DNA of 64,000 bases from Nonlabens sp. MB-3u-79 (GTDB lineage: Bacteria; Bacteroidota; Bacteroidia; Flavobacteriales; Flavobacteriaceae). The position numbers and the translations under genes were made by a program. The notes below the pieces were generated by a model. The model ran no database searches. It worked only from the letters and a program-made list of their open reading frames with translations, and was not told the DNA's origin. Of this stretch, positions 7,879 to 17,320 are shown one piece after another (position 1 is the first letter of the stretch; every line of letters begins with the position of its first letter). The stretch covers positions 3,120,777 to 3,184,776 of the forward strand of contig NZ_CP025116.1 in NCBI RefSeq assembly GCF_002831625.1. The letters are read 5' to 3'.

Positions 7879-9339
7879 TTATTTTACAGAATCTGAAGCC
7901 ACAGTAATTTTAGCCTTGACTTCATTAATTTTTATTTTATCAGATTGCAATCGGTAACGAAGCCAGTTGGCCATACGTGTTTTTACTTCTAAGCGGTTTT
8001 TAGCGGGTAAAGTACTATCGTTAAAAATGATATTATAAACAGCTGTGGTATCTGTCTTCTGTGTTATAAAATCCTTCTGTACTGATGCTGCATAGCTCAT
8101 ACTAGCTATTTGCGGATAATTCAATCGCACCTCTTCACTTAAAATATTAAAATCTTTGCTTTTCTCATGGAGACCCATCAATTGATCTTCCAGTGCTTTG
8201 ATATGAATATCTTTATCTTGAATTAGTCGCAGCTTTTCAATCAACTCTTCTTGCACTATTTCTACACCTTCATTGGACGCCATTGTCATAGAACTACCTT
8301 GGTAGAAACGTACTGAACTTGATTTTAAGTACTTTGTTTGTTTAAATTTCTTACGCCATTCCTCTACAATAACCTCTGGCACTGGCACTCCTAACATGAC
8401 TATGTCTAAAGTTTGAGTAGCCTTATCCCATTCATCATTAGGTCGCATACCCTCATACTGAACAATTTCTTTAACAAATGAGCTGGCAGCACTCTGCTTT
8501 ACCTGATCTTGATACAATTGATAAAACAACCATACGGACGGCAATAAAACCAAAAACCCTATCAATGAAGCTAATCGAGAAACGCGCTTGCGCTTTGCTT
8601 GATTGGCATATTTCACCATAGGAAACTTGAGTAACTTACATACTAAAAAAGTAGCTAGAGCTATAAAAACAGCGTTGATACAAAACAAATACATCGCACC
8701 ACCAAAGTAGGTCCACTGCCCAGTGGCAATCCCATAACCTGCAGTACATAATGGTGGCATTAAAGCCGTAGCTATAGCCACACCAGCAATAGCGTTAGAA
8801 ATAGTTCCTTTTTTTGCCTTAGCCACTATGAGTGCCAGACCACCAAAAATAGCGATCAACACATCCAGAATCGTAGGATAGGTACGAGCAGCTAACTCAT
8901 CTGTAATCTCTTTCATAGGTGAGATAAAAAAGTACAATGTGGCGGTGAGTAAGGAGAGTCCTACCATGACCCCAAGATTAATTAACGAGCGACGCAACAT
9001 GGTCGCATCATTAATTGCTGTTCCTAGTCCCATACCTACAATTGGCCCCATAAGTGGTGAGATCAACATGGCTCCTATCACCACCGCAGTAGAGTCTGCA
9101 TTTAATCCTATAGAAGCAACAAAAATGGAGAAAATAAGAATCCACGCATTATGACCTTGAAAAGAAATATCCTTCCTCACCGCTTCAATAGTCTCGTCAC
9201 GGTCAGAGTCTTTCCTTATGTCTAATAAGTCATCCAAAAACGACATGATGTTTTCCCAAATACCGGTAATGCGTTGTTGATTTGTATCCAGATTATTGTC
9301 TGCTGAGGACTGCTGGCTTTGTGATTCTTGTGACTCCAT
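7879..9339 (-). CDS. DUF389 membrane protein
   Basis: Integral membrane protein of 486 residues. Residues 55-260 carry the DUF389 (uncharacterised hydrophobic domain) signature with small-residue-rich helices such as STAVVIGAMLISPLMGPIVG and GVAIATALMPPLCTAGYG. A last helix (SLIGFLVLLPSVWLFYQLY) leads into a roughly 200-residue soluble tail with a predicted coiled coil (EELIEKLRLIQDKDIHIKAL). The family has no firm biochemical role. Its ATG overlaps the last base of the manC gene, so the two share a transcript with the SprT-like gene upstream. Confidence 0.85.
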   Translation of the reverse strand: MESQESQSQQSSADNNLDTNQQRITGIWENIMSFLDDLLDIRKDSDRDETIEAVRKDISFQGHNAWILIFSIFVASIGLNADSTAVVIGAMLISPLMGPIVGMGLGTAINDATMLRRSLINLGVMVGLSLLTATLYFFISPMKEITDELAARTYPTILDVLIAIFGGLALIVAKAKKGTISNAIAGVAIATALMPPLCTAGYGIATGQWTYFGGAMYLFCINAVFIALATFLVCKLLKFPMVKYANQAKRKRVSRLASLIGFLVLLPSVWLFYQLYQDQVKQSAASSFVKEIVQYEGMRPNDEWDKATQTLDIVMLGVPVPEVIVEEWRKKFKQTKYLKSSSVRFYQGSSMTMASNEGVEIVQEELIEKLRLIQDKDIHIKALEDQLMGLHEKSKDFNILSEEVRLNYPQIASMSYAASVQKDFITQKTDTTAVYNIIFNDSTLPAKNRLEVKTRMANWLRYRLQSDKIKINEVKAKITVASDSVK

Positions 9340-10418
9340 TACCCTATTTCATTACCATATTTATCCATAGCTGCATTGCGTATTTCTTTAATTTCTTGTT
9401 CGGCAATTTTAGGAATAATCATCAATACATCGTCTTGATCTATAATGATATAATCTTCCATACCTTGTAAGATCACTTTTTTTCCGGCAGCTGTTCGCAC
9501 CATATTCCCATGAGAATGGATAGAGGTAAGGCTGGCATTTATAACAGCATTTGCGTCTTCATTTTTATCGAGTTTGTCATAGAGAGATCCCCAAGTTCCT
9601 AGGTCGTTCCAAGAGAATCGCGCTGGCAGTACAAATACAGTATCGCTTTTTTCCATGATTGCATAATCCACCGATATGTTCTCGGCATTCGGATAGTTTT
9701 CTTTCAGCCACTGGGATTCTTTATTGGTATTAAAGGCAGCTAACCCATTATTAAATAATGAAGTTAATTGAGGTTGCGCTTTCGCGAAAGCGGATACCAC
9801 ACCGGCTACATTCCAAATAAAAATACCTGCATTCCATAAAAAGTTACCTGAAGCGATAAATTCCTGAGCCTTTTGTAAATCTGGTTTTTCTCTAAATTGA
9901 GACACCTTTTTTATTTGTTTTTCTTCCTTATTATATTCAATATACCCATAACCCGTATTAGGTGAAGTAGGTTGAATACCAAGGGTCATTAATGCGTGTG
10001 GATGCGCTGCACAGAAATCAAAAGCAGCAGCCAGATCTTCATTAAAAATATCCTCCTCGGCGATGTAATGATCGCTAGGAGCGACGATCATGCTGGCCTC
10101 AGGATTCATTTTTTGAATCTTTAAAGCTGCCAGTAAAATACAGGGCGCCGTATTGCGCATAGCAGGCTCTGCAACGATATTACTAAAGTCCATATTGGGA
10201 AGTTGTTCTTTTACAAGATCCACATAATCCTCGTTAGTAAGTACCAAAATTTGTCGGGGTGGTATTTGTTGCTTTAACCGGTCAAAGGTCATTTGTAACA
10301 AAGACTTACCCATTCCCAACATGTCGTGAAACTGCTTAGGAAAAGCTTGCTTGCTTACTGGCCAAAAACGAGATCCGACGCCACCGGCCATGATTACGGC
10401 ATATTTATTATTGCTCAT
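9339..10418 (-). CDS. manC: Mannose-1-phosphate guanylyltransferase
   Basis: Makes GDP-mannose from GTP and mannose-1-phosphate, a precursor for surface glycans. The 359-residue protein starts with the nucleotidyltransferase signature MAGGVGSRFWP, then the lysine-containing FPKQF. VAPSDHYI and FLWNAGIFIW, typical of ManC proteins, follow. It lacks the C-terminal isomerase domain of bifunctional ManC/AlgA. Overlaps the SprT-like gene by four bases and the DUF389 gene by one. A palindrome copy at 9777-9792 is read as AFAKA. Confidence 0.93.
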   Translation of the reverse strand: MSNNKYAVIMAGGVGSRFWPVSKQAFPKQFHDMLGMGKSLLQMTFDRLKQQIPPRQILVLTNEDYVDLVKEQLPNMDFSNIVAEPAMRNTAPCILLAALKIQKMNPEASMIVAPSDHYIAEEDIFNEDLAAAFDFCAAHPHALMTLGIQPTSPNTGYGYIEYNKEEKQIKKVSQFREKPDLQKAQEFIASGNFLWNAGIFIWNVAGVVSAFAKAQPQLTSLFNNGLAAFNTNKESQWLKENYPNAENISVDYAIMEKSDTVFVLPARFSWNDLGTWGSLYDKLDKNEDANAVINASLTSIHSHGNMVRTAAGKKVILQGMEDYIIIDQDDVLMIIPKIAEQEIKEIRNAAMDKYGNEIG

Positions 10419-11011
10419 ACTTTTAATACTTCTACTTGCGCATTGGGCTGAAAAAGGTACACCTTACCAGAGATAATCTCTACACAACGGTAGCGCTTGC
10501 GCAGCTTGTTTCCTTTTTGAAATTTTTTACCGCTAGGCCCTAAAAATATGCTGCCTTGCTGCAGTTCAAATATATAGCTTTTATCAGTTTCTGGGTCGTA
10601 AGATTTTAAAGCGACACTCATCATCGCATCTGTATCACTACTGGCTTTAGGACTTTTAAAATGACGCGCTAAAACAGGTAGCAAATCGTTAGGAAAAATA
10701 TCTGGTCGCAAAAAGGGCAACATAAACTGTTGAAAAGTGTGCTTCCACTCTGCTCCGTGAGGTTTGATAAGACGACCATATTTTTGAAAGGCTACTAAAT
10801 GGGCTATTTCATGGACAAGAGTGATTAAAAATCTATAGGTATTGAGATTTGCGTTGATGGTAATGGCATGAGAACCATCAGGGTTTTTACGGTAATCACC
10901 GTGCCTGGTCTTGCGCTCATCTACAATTTTTAGGTGTACGTGATACTGCTCCAGTAGTGCTGTTAATGGTGCCACCGCAAGATGTGGTAAATACTTATCT
11001 AAAACACTCAT
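10415..11011 (-). CDS. SprT-like zinc metalloprotease domain protein
   Basis: A 198-residue protein with the SprT-like fold: zinc-binding HEIAHLVAF (HExxH) near residue 67 and the third histidine in KPHGAEWKH about 18 residues later. SprT/Spartan relatives act on DNA-protein crosslinks or are uncharacterised; which applies here is not clear. The C-terminal part (about 120-198) has two short beta-rich segments without zinc cysteines. First gene of a three-gene minus-strand run with manC and the DUF389 gene. Confidence 0.85.
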   Translation of the reverse strand: MSVLDKYLPHLAVAPLTALLEQYHVHLKIVDERKTRHGDYRKNPDGSHAITINANLNTYRFLITLVHEIAHLVAFQKYGRLIKPHGAEWKHTFQQFMLPFLRPDIFPNDLLPVLARHFKSPKASSDTDAMMSVALKSYDPETDKSYIFELQQGSIFLGPSGKKFQKGNKLRKRYRCVEIISGKVYLFQPNAQVEVLKV

Positions 11012-11199
11012 AAATACTAATAAAATTCTGCTCCTGCGATATTAAAAAATAATTAAAGAAATAATACACATTTTGGGTTACAATTATTAATTAAAAATCA
11101 AATAAACTCATTAATTATTAATGCTTTGTCAGTATGTTTGTTAGTCTGACAACCAGATTATAGATTTTTGAAATTACCAGTTAAACTTAAAGAATTGAA

Positions 11200-11889
11200 A
11201 TGAGAAAAGAAGTAGGAGAAAAGGGTTGGAACGATTTAAAAACCAACGATAGCTGGGCGACCTTTAAGATTTTATCTGAATTTGTAATGGGATTTGAACG
11301 CATGAGCCGCATAGGCCCTTGTGTTTCTATATTCGGTAGTGCCCGATTAAAACCAGATAATGAATACTATCAACTAGCTACAGAAATAGCTGGAAAAATT
11401 GTAGAAAATGGTTACGGTGTGATTACCGGCGGTGGACCTGGTGTTATGGAAGCGGGTAACAAAGGAGCGCACCTTGCTGGTGGGACTTCTGTAGGATTAA
11501 ATATCGCATTGCCCTTTGAACAACATGACAACCCTTATATAGACAGTGATAAGAGTCTTGATTTTGATTACTTTTTTGCACGTAAAGTAATGTTTGTCAA
11601 GTATTCTCAGGGATTTGTAGTGATGCCAGGAGGGTTTGGAACACTGGACGAGTTGTTTGAAGCGATCACTCTTATTCAAACTAATAAAATAGCTAAATTT
11701 CCTATCATCCTTGTCGGTACTCAGTTTTGGAGCGGATTACTAGCCTGGATCAACAGTACCTTAGATCATCAATTTCATACGGTAAGTCCTGGCGATATTG
11801 ATTTATTACACGTAGTAGACACCAGTGATGAAGCTGTAGATATTATAAACGAATTCTATGCTAAATACAGTTTGAGTCCTAATTTTTAA
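11200..11889 (+). CDS. TIGR00730/LOG-family Rossmann-fold protein
   Basis: A 229-residue protein of the lysine-decarboxylase-like LOG family, whose studied members release free cytokinin or nucleobases from nucleoside 5'-monophosphates. Diagnostic motifs: GSARL near residue 47, VITGGGPGVMEAGNKGA near 75-91, and PGGFGTLDE near 143, which carries the catalytic glutamate. In bacteria outside plant hosts it probably serves nucleotide salvage. Stands alone between divergent neighbours, with its own intergenic region of about 190 bases upstream. Confidence 0.88.
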   Translation: MRKEVGEKGWNDLKTNDSWATFKILSEFVMGFERMSRIGPCVSIFGSARLKPDNEYYQLATEIAGKIVENGYGVITGGGPGVMEAGNKGAHLAGGTSVGLNIALPFEQHDNPYIDSDKSLDFDYFFARKVMFVKYSQGFVVMPGGFGTLDELFEAITLIQTNKIAKFPIILVGTQFWSGLLAWINSTLDHQFHTVSPGDIDLLHVVDTSDEAVDIINEFYAKYSLSPNF

Positions 11890-12020
11890 AAAATTGAAAT
11901 ATAAAGCTGCATTTTGTGTTATCCTTAGACACAAAACTTTGTCCTTTCGCCAAAACGTAAAATGAAGCTTTTTTGACTATTAATTACCCCCTATCCCAGC
12001 AAAAGCAAATCTTATAATCA

Positions 12021-14846
12021 ATGATTAAAAAGCTCACGCTCTTATTGCTTTTATTTTCCAGCGCCTTGTATGCGCAGCACAAAACACAAATCATTGCTTT
12101 CTTAGACAGCGATAAGGATATTCTTAGAATAGAACAAAAACTAGAAATTTATAACAACAGTGATGCCTCTTGGGATCATATCATACTGCTGGATTGGGCC
12201 AATGCGTTTTCTTCCAACCAGACACCGCTAGCTACGCGCTTTGCCGAAGATTTTAAGAATAGATTTCAGTTTGCCATTGATGAGGATAGAGGCAGTACTA
12301 CGTTTACAGCAACAGATAGCCTTAACACTAATTACAGACTCGAACGAGTGAAAGGACAGCAGGATATTATCAAGCTTTATCTTAAAGAGCCTTTACCACC
12401 TGGAGCAACTCGACAACTGGAAATGAACTACGTAGTTAAGATCCCAGAGGACAACTTTACCGGTTATGGTAAAAACTCCATCGGGGAGTATTCTTTAAAG
12501 TATTGGTATTTGCATCCTGCGCCTTTTATTGATGGAAAATGGGAGTATTATTCACACAAAGATTTAGACGATTTTTATGGAGCTCCTATGGATTTTTCCA
12601 TCTCTCTTCATTTACCAGTGACCCATCGTGCCATAAGCAGTTTAACAACAGGATTAGAAACAAAACAGAGCCAGCGCAACAGCTATTTATTTACAGGAGA
12701 ACAACTGGATGCCGCTGTAGTGCACATCTTGCGTAATACCGATACCTTTAAAACCTATAGCGTTCCTGGAATTAATGTGATTACCGATATAGAAGATCTG
12801 GATGTACCGCTAGAATTGAAAGTCATTTTTAACGATAGAATCGCTAGTTTTTTACAAAGTAGATTAGGACGTTTTCCTCAAAAAGATCTATTGGTTTCTG
12901 ACCGATACTACCGTGAAAATCCTGTTTATGGATTGAGCTCTTTACCTAGTTTTATCAATCCGTTTCCAGCTGGTTTTACTTACGAGATAAAAATGTTGAA
13001 GACCTTATCTCGTAAATGGATAGAAAGAGGTATTCACGTAAACCCAAGAGAGGAAGCCTGGGTAAAACAATCTATCATGATTTATTTAATGATGGAATAC
13101 CAGCAGTTGTATTATCCTGACTTAAAAATAAGCGGTAAACTGAGTGAAGTATGGGGAGTAAGAGGCTTTAATGTCTCCCAGCTTAAGTTTAATGAAAGCT
13201 ATCCTTTATTATATTTAAACAGCGCTAGACTTAATCTCGACGAAGCCATTAATACCCCGGCAGATCAACTCGTTAAATACAACCAACAATTAGGGATGCC
13301 TTTTAAGGCGGCTATAGGACTGCGCTTTTTAAACGATTATTTAGGAGATGACAGTCTGGAAAAATCGATTAGGACCTTTTATTTAGAAAACCAACAACGA
13401 ATTACGAACGCTTCCGTTTTCAGAAAAATACTCGATAAAAATGCCCAAAAAAATACAGACTGGTTTTTTGATGATTATATCACTACTCATAAAAGGCTGG
13501 ACTGGAAAATTAATCAAGTTAAAAAGACAGAAGATTCCGTCTTCTTTAGAGTGAAAAATAAATCACAACTCAAGATCCCGGTCCCCGTCTACCTACTAGA
13601 TAACGACAGTATTATTACTAAGAAATGGATAGAAGGGATCAAGGAAGACAGTTTGATCTCGCTTCCGCGAAAGCGTGCAGATAGAATAGCCATTAACTAT
13701 GAACAACTAATTGCAGAGTTTAATCCGCGTGATAATTATAAAACATTAAAAGGGTTTCCTTCTTTAAACAGACCTTTAGAATTTAGGTTATTCAAGGATG
13801 TGGAAGACCCGGAGAGATCCCAGATATTTTTAATGCCCGACATAGAGTTTAATATTTATGATGGTCTTACATTGGGAACCCGTTTTTACAATGGCAATTT
13901 ACTTCCTAAACCTTTACGTTACAGTATCAAACCAGGCTATGGGACTAATTCTAATAGACTGGTAGGCTCTATAAGTTTAGGATATGCCTATCCCGTCCAG
14001 AACCGCGACGAACGTTTATATGAAGTGAGGTATGGAGCAAGTGCCAACACGTTTTCCTATGCTGACGACTTATTGTACCGTCGTGCCAGTGGCTGGCTGC
14101 AATTTAATTACAGACCTGAAGACTTGCGCAAAAACAAAAGGCAAAGTCTTAGCTTTAGAAATACATATGTAGATCGCGACCGTGATCCATTAAACGCTGT
14201 GAATGAACCCGACTATAATGTGTTTTCTATAAATTACTCGCAATCTGATGATAATCTCAAACGCCTTTTTAATTACAATATAGGTACTGAAATATCAAGC
14301 AACTTTACAAAAGCCACCTATAGACTGCGATGGCGCAAATTATTTAAGGATAACAGACAGCTAGATTTCAGAGTTTTTGGCGGTGTATTTCTAACGAACA
14401 GTTCTCAGGCGAGTGGTGACTTTTTTTCCTTTGCCTTGGATCGTCCTACAGATTATTTATTTGATTATAATTATTACGGCAGATCAGAAGACAGTGGTCT
14501 TTTTTCACAACAGTTAGTCGTTGCCGAAGGAGGTTTTAAATCCCAACTAGAGCCTGCTTTTGCAAATGAATGGATTACAACGGCAAACGCTTCCTACAGT
14601 TTATGGAATTACATTCATGCTTATGGAGATATAGGCTTTGTAAAAAACAAAGGTCGCGACGCAAAATTTGTTTATGATTCTGGTATAAGATTGAACTTTT
14701 TACAGGATTATTTTGAATTCTACTTCCCTATATACAGCAATAATGGCTGGGAAATAGCGCAAGATAATTACGATGAAAAAATACGTTTTATAGTAACTCT
14801 AGATATTAACACTTTTGTAAAACTTTTTACCAGGCGTTGGTACTAG
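12021..14846 (+). CDS. Large envelope protein: degenerate M1-peptidase-like region plus C-terminal beta-rich barrel
   Basis: A 941-residue exported protein (signal peptide MIKKLTLLLLLFSSALYAQ). Residues about 20-250 resemble the N-terminal beta domain of M1 aminopeptidases, and 250-500 resemble their thermolysin-like domain. However, no HExxH motif exists; the matching helix reads YEIKMLKTLSRKWI and the usual glutamate helix reads AWVKQSIMIYLMMEY, so the zinc site appears lost. Residues about 590-941 are strand-rich and end in KLFTRRWY, consistent with an outer-membrane barrel. It may be a structural or chaperone-like protein. The M1 relation is inferred from motif layout only. A one-mismatch palindrome copy lies at 13660. 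Confidence 0.6.
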   Translation: MIKKLTLLLLLFSSALYAQHKTQIIAFLDSDKDILRIEQKLEIYNNSDASWDHIILLDWANAFSSNQTPLATRFAEDFKNRFQFAIDEDRGSTTFTATDSLNTNYRLERVKGQQDIIKLYLKEPLPPGATRQLEMNYVVKIPEDNFTGYGKNSIGEYSLKYWYLHPAPFIDGKWEYYSHKDLDDFYGAPMDFSISLHLPVTHRAISSLTTGLETKQSQRNSYLFTGEQLDAAVVHILRNTDTFKTYSVPGINVITDIEDLDVPLELKVIFNDRIASFLQSRLGRFPQKDLLVSDRYYRENPVYGLSSLPSFINPFPAGFTYEIKMLKTLSRKWIERGIHVNPREEAWVKQSIMIYLMMEYQQLYYPDLKISGKLSEVWGVRGFNVSQLKFNESYPLLYLNSARLNLDEAINTPADQLVKYNQQLGMPFKAAIGLRFLNDYLGDDSLEKSIRTFYLENQQRITNASVFRKILDKNAQKNTDWFFDDYITTHKRLDWKINQVKKTEDSVFFRVKNKSQLKIPVPVYLLDNDSIITKKWIEGIKEDSLISLPRKRADRIAINYEQLIAEFNPRDNYKTLKGFPSLNRPLEFRLFKDVEDPERSQIFLMPDIEFNIYDGLTLGTRFYNGNLLPKPLRYSIKPGYGTNSNRLVGSISLGYAYPVQNRDERLYEVRYGASANTFSYADDLLYRRASGWLQFNYRPEDLRKNKRQSLSFRNTYVDRDRDPLNAVNEPDYNVFSINYSQSDDNLKRLFNYNIGTEISSNFTKATYRLRWRKLFKDNRQLDFRVFGGVFLTNSSQASGDFFSFALDRPTDYLFDYNYYGRSEDSGLFSQQLVVAEGGFKSQLEPAFANEWITTANASYSLWNYIHAYGDIGFVKNKGRDAKFVYDSGIRLNFLQDYFEFYFPIYSNNGWEIAQDNYDEKIRFIVTLDINTFVKLFTRRWY

Positions 14847-14853
14847 CTTTGCC

Positions 14854-14885
14854 TTTGCAACTCGCAGCTTAAAAACGTATCTTTG
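14854..14885 (+). promoter_or_regulatory. Promoter of the 2-oxoacid dehydrogenase E1 gene
   Basis: A -33 TTTG (14854-14857), 20-base spacer and -7 TATCTTTG (14878-14885) match the Bacteroidetes sigma-ABfr consensus. The ATG follows only five bases later, so the transcript would be leaderless or nearly so. This is the best full promoter I see. Confidence 0.65.
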
Positions 14886-14890
14886 CGATA

Positions 14891-17320
14891 ATGGAAAAAG
14901 TAATGCAAAACTCAGTAAAAGAATCTCAACAACTAGGTAAAGAAGACTTTAAAGAAGAACTTATTAAAGATTACAAAATCGCTGTTACCAGTAGAGAATG
15001 TAGTCTGTTAGGGCGACGTGAAGTTCTTACCGGTAAAGCAAAATTCGGAATTTTCGGAGACGGGAAAGAGCTACCTCAATTAGCCTGGGCAAGATCCTTT
15101 GAAAATGGAGATTTTAGAAGTGGTTATTATCGCGACCAGACGTTCATGATGGCCATAGGAGAACTTACTATACAGCAGTTTTTTGCAGGACTCTACGGTA
15201 CAAGCGACATTAAGGATGAGCCTATGAGTGCCGGCCGTCAAATGGGTGGTCATTTTTCTACACACAGTTTAAATGAAGATGGCACCTGGAAAAGATTGAT
15301 AGATCAGAAAAACTCAAGTGCAGACATCTCTCCTACCGCTGGACAAATGCCTAGATTATTAGGTCTTGCACAAGCATCTAAAGTATACAGACACAACGAC
15401 CTTATTGCAAATGATAACGGTTTCTCTAACAAAGGAAATGAAGTTGCTTGGGGAACAATAGGTAATGCCAGTACAAGCGAAGGTCATTTCTGGGAAACTT
15501 TCAACGCTGCAGGTGTACTTCAAGTACCTATGGTCATTAGTGTTTGGGATGATGATTACGGTATTTCTGTCCATGCCAGACACCAGACTACTAAGGAAAG
15601 TATCAGTAAAATTCAAGCTGGTTTTCAAAGGGATGAAGAACACGATGGTTATGAAATCATTGTGGTTAAAGGTTGGGACTATGTTGCCCTGGTGGAGGCT
15701 TATGAAAAAGCCAATAAAATTGCTAGGGAAGAACACGTGCCTGTTTTAATTCACGTGGAAGAACTTACACAACCACAAGGACACAGTACAAGTGGTTCTC
15801 ATGAACGATATAAAGATGAAGACCGTCTTAATTGGGAACGGGAGTATGACTGTAATATTCAATTTAGAAAATGGTTGATCGAAAACGACTTTGCTAAAGA
15901 AGAAGAACTTTCTGAAATAGAAAAAGTTATAAAAAAAGAAGTAAGAGAAGGGAAAAAAGCGGCATGGAATGCTTACTTGAACCCTATCCTTGAAGAACGT
16001 AATGAGGCTATTGGACTCATCAATGCGGTTGCAGCAGTATCCGAAAACGGTGTTTTTATAAAACCCCTTGCCTCAAAATTGGAGAAAGAAAATGAGCTGT
16101 ACCGCAAGGATATTTTAGAGGCTGTGAGAAAAACTTTAAGACTTACCCTTAAAGAGAACCATGCTTCTATTACCGCACTGCACCAATGGCTTATTAAAAA
16201 TAAGGCAAAAAACCAACAAAAATTCAGCAGTCTATTATTTAGCGAATCTAAAAACGCCGCTATAAATATAGCTGCCGTTGCCCCTATATATGACGACACA
16301 AGTGAAGAAGTAGATGCACGACTTATAATGCGTGATAACTTTGACGCTTTATTTGCAGCTCATCCAGAGATCATGGTGTTTGGTGAAGATGCTGGAAAAA
16401 TAGGTGATGTCAACCAAGGCCTTGAAGGCATGCAGGAAAAGTATGGCGAGATAAGAGTTTCTGACACAGGAATTAGAGAAGCTACTATATTAGGTCAAGG
16501 TATAGGTCTGGCCATGAGAGGATTACGCCCTATTGCAGAGATTCAATACTTGGACTATTTACTTTATTGCTTGCAAGTAATGAGTGATGATCTAGCAACC
16601 CTTCAATACCGTAGCGCGGGAAAACAAAAAGCTCCTCTGATTATTAGAACAAGAGGTCACAGACTAGAAGGAATATGGCATAGTGGTTCTCCAATGGGCG
16701 GAATCATTAATCTTGTAAGAGGTATACACGTGCTCGTACCTAGAAATATGACACAAGCGGCAGGGTTTTACAACACCCTAATGGCAAGCGACGAACCAGC
16801 GCTGATTGTAGAATGTTTAAACGGTTATAGACTAAAAGAAAAATTACCCGCAAACCTTGGGGAATTTAGAACGGCATTAGGAAAAATCGAAACCTTAAAA
16901 GAAGGAACAGATATAACGCTAGTATCTTATGGCTCTACCCTGAGACTTGTAGATATGGCCGCTACTGAATTAGAACGAGTTGGAATAAGCGTAGAAATTA
17001 TTGATGTTCAGTCACTTTTACCTTTTGATTTAGATCATGAAATACTAGAAAGCGTTAAAAAGACCAATAGACTGCTTGTCATAGATGAGGATGTACCTGG
17101 TGGAGGAAGTGCTTATATTTTACAAAAAATTGTAGACACCCAACATGCATGGCCTTATCTAGATAGCAAACCACAGTGTCTTTCTGCACAGCCTCACAGG
17201 CCTGCTTATGGAACTGATGGAGATTATTTTTCTAAACCTAGTGCAGATGATATTTTTGATAAAGTGTATGAAATAATGCATGAAGTAAACCCTACTAAAT
17301 TCCCGAAGCACAAAGAATAA
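14891..17320 (+). CDS. 2-oxoacid dehydrogenase E1, fused alpha and beta subunits
   Basis: Thiamine-diphosphate-dependent E1 of a 2-oxoacid (probably branched-chain) dehydrogenase complex, 809 residues. The alpha part (about 1-400) has RSGYYRDQTF and the cofactor region GNASTSEGHFWE. The beta part (about 450-809) has MVFGEDAG, DTGIREATILGQGIG and RTRGHR. The two subunits are separate genes in many bacteria; the fused form is common in Bacteroidetes. E2 and E3 genes are not nearby. A good promoter lies directly before the ATG. The K+ channel gene begins at the base after the stop. Branched-chain specificity is inferred from family resemblance. Confidence 0.88.
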   Translation: MEKVMQNSVKESQQLGKEDFKEELIKDYKIAVTSRECSLLGRREVLTGKAKFGIFGDGKELPQLAWARSFENGDFRSGYYRDQTFMMAIGELTIQQFFAGLYGTSDIKDEPMSAGRQMGGHFSTHSLNEDGTWKRLIDQKNSSADISPTAGQMPRLLGLAQASKVYRHNDLIANDNGFSNKGNEVAWGTIGNASTSEGHFWETFNAAGVLQVPMVISVWDDDYGISVHARHQTTKESISKIQAGFQRDEEHDGYEIIVVKGWDYVALVEAYEKANKIAREEHVPVLIHVEELTQPQGHSTSGSHERYKDEDRLNWEREYDCNIQFRKWLIENDFAKEEELSEIEKVIKKEVREGKKAAWNAYLNPILEERNEAIGLINAVAAVSENGVFIKPLASKLEKENELYRKDILEAVRKTLRLTLKENHASITALHQWLIKNKAKNQQKFSSLLFSESKNAAINIAAVAPIYDDTSEEVDARLIMRDNFDALFAAHPEIMVFGEDAGKIGDVNQGLEGMQEKYGEIRVSDTGIREATILGQGIGLAMRGLRPIAEIQYLDYLLYCLQVMSDDLATLQYRSAGKQKAPLIIRTRGHRLEGIWHSGSPMGGIINLVRGIHVLVPRNMTQAAGFYNTLMASDEPALIVECLNGYRLKEKLPANLGEFRTALGKIETLKEGTDITLVSYGSTLRLVDMAATELERVGISVEIIDVQSLLPFDLDHEILESVKKTNRLLVIDEDVPGGGSAYILQKIVDTQHAWPYLDSKPQCLSAQPHRPAYGTDGDYFSKPSADDIFDKVYEIMHEVNPTKFPKHKE

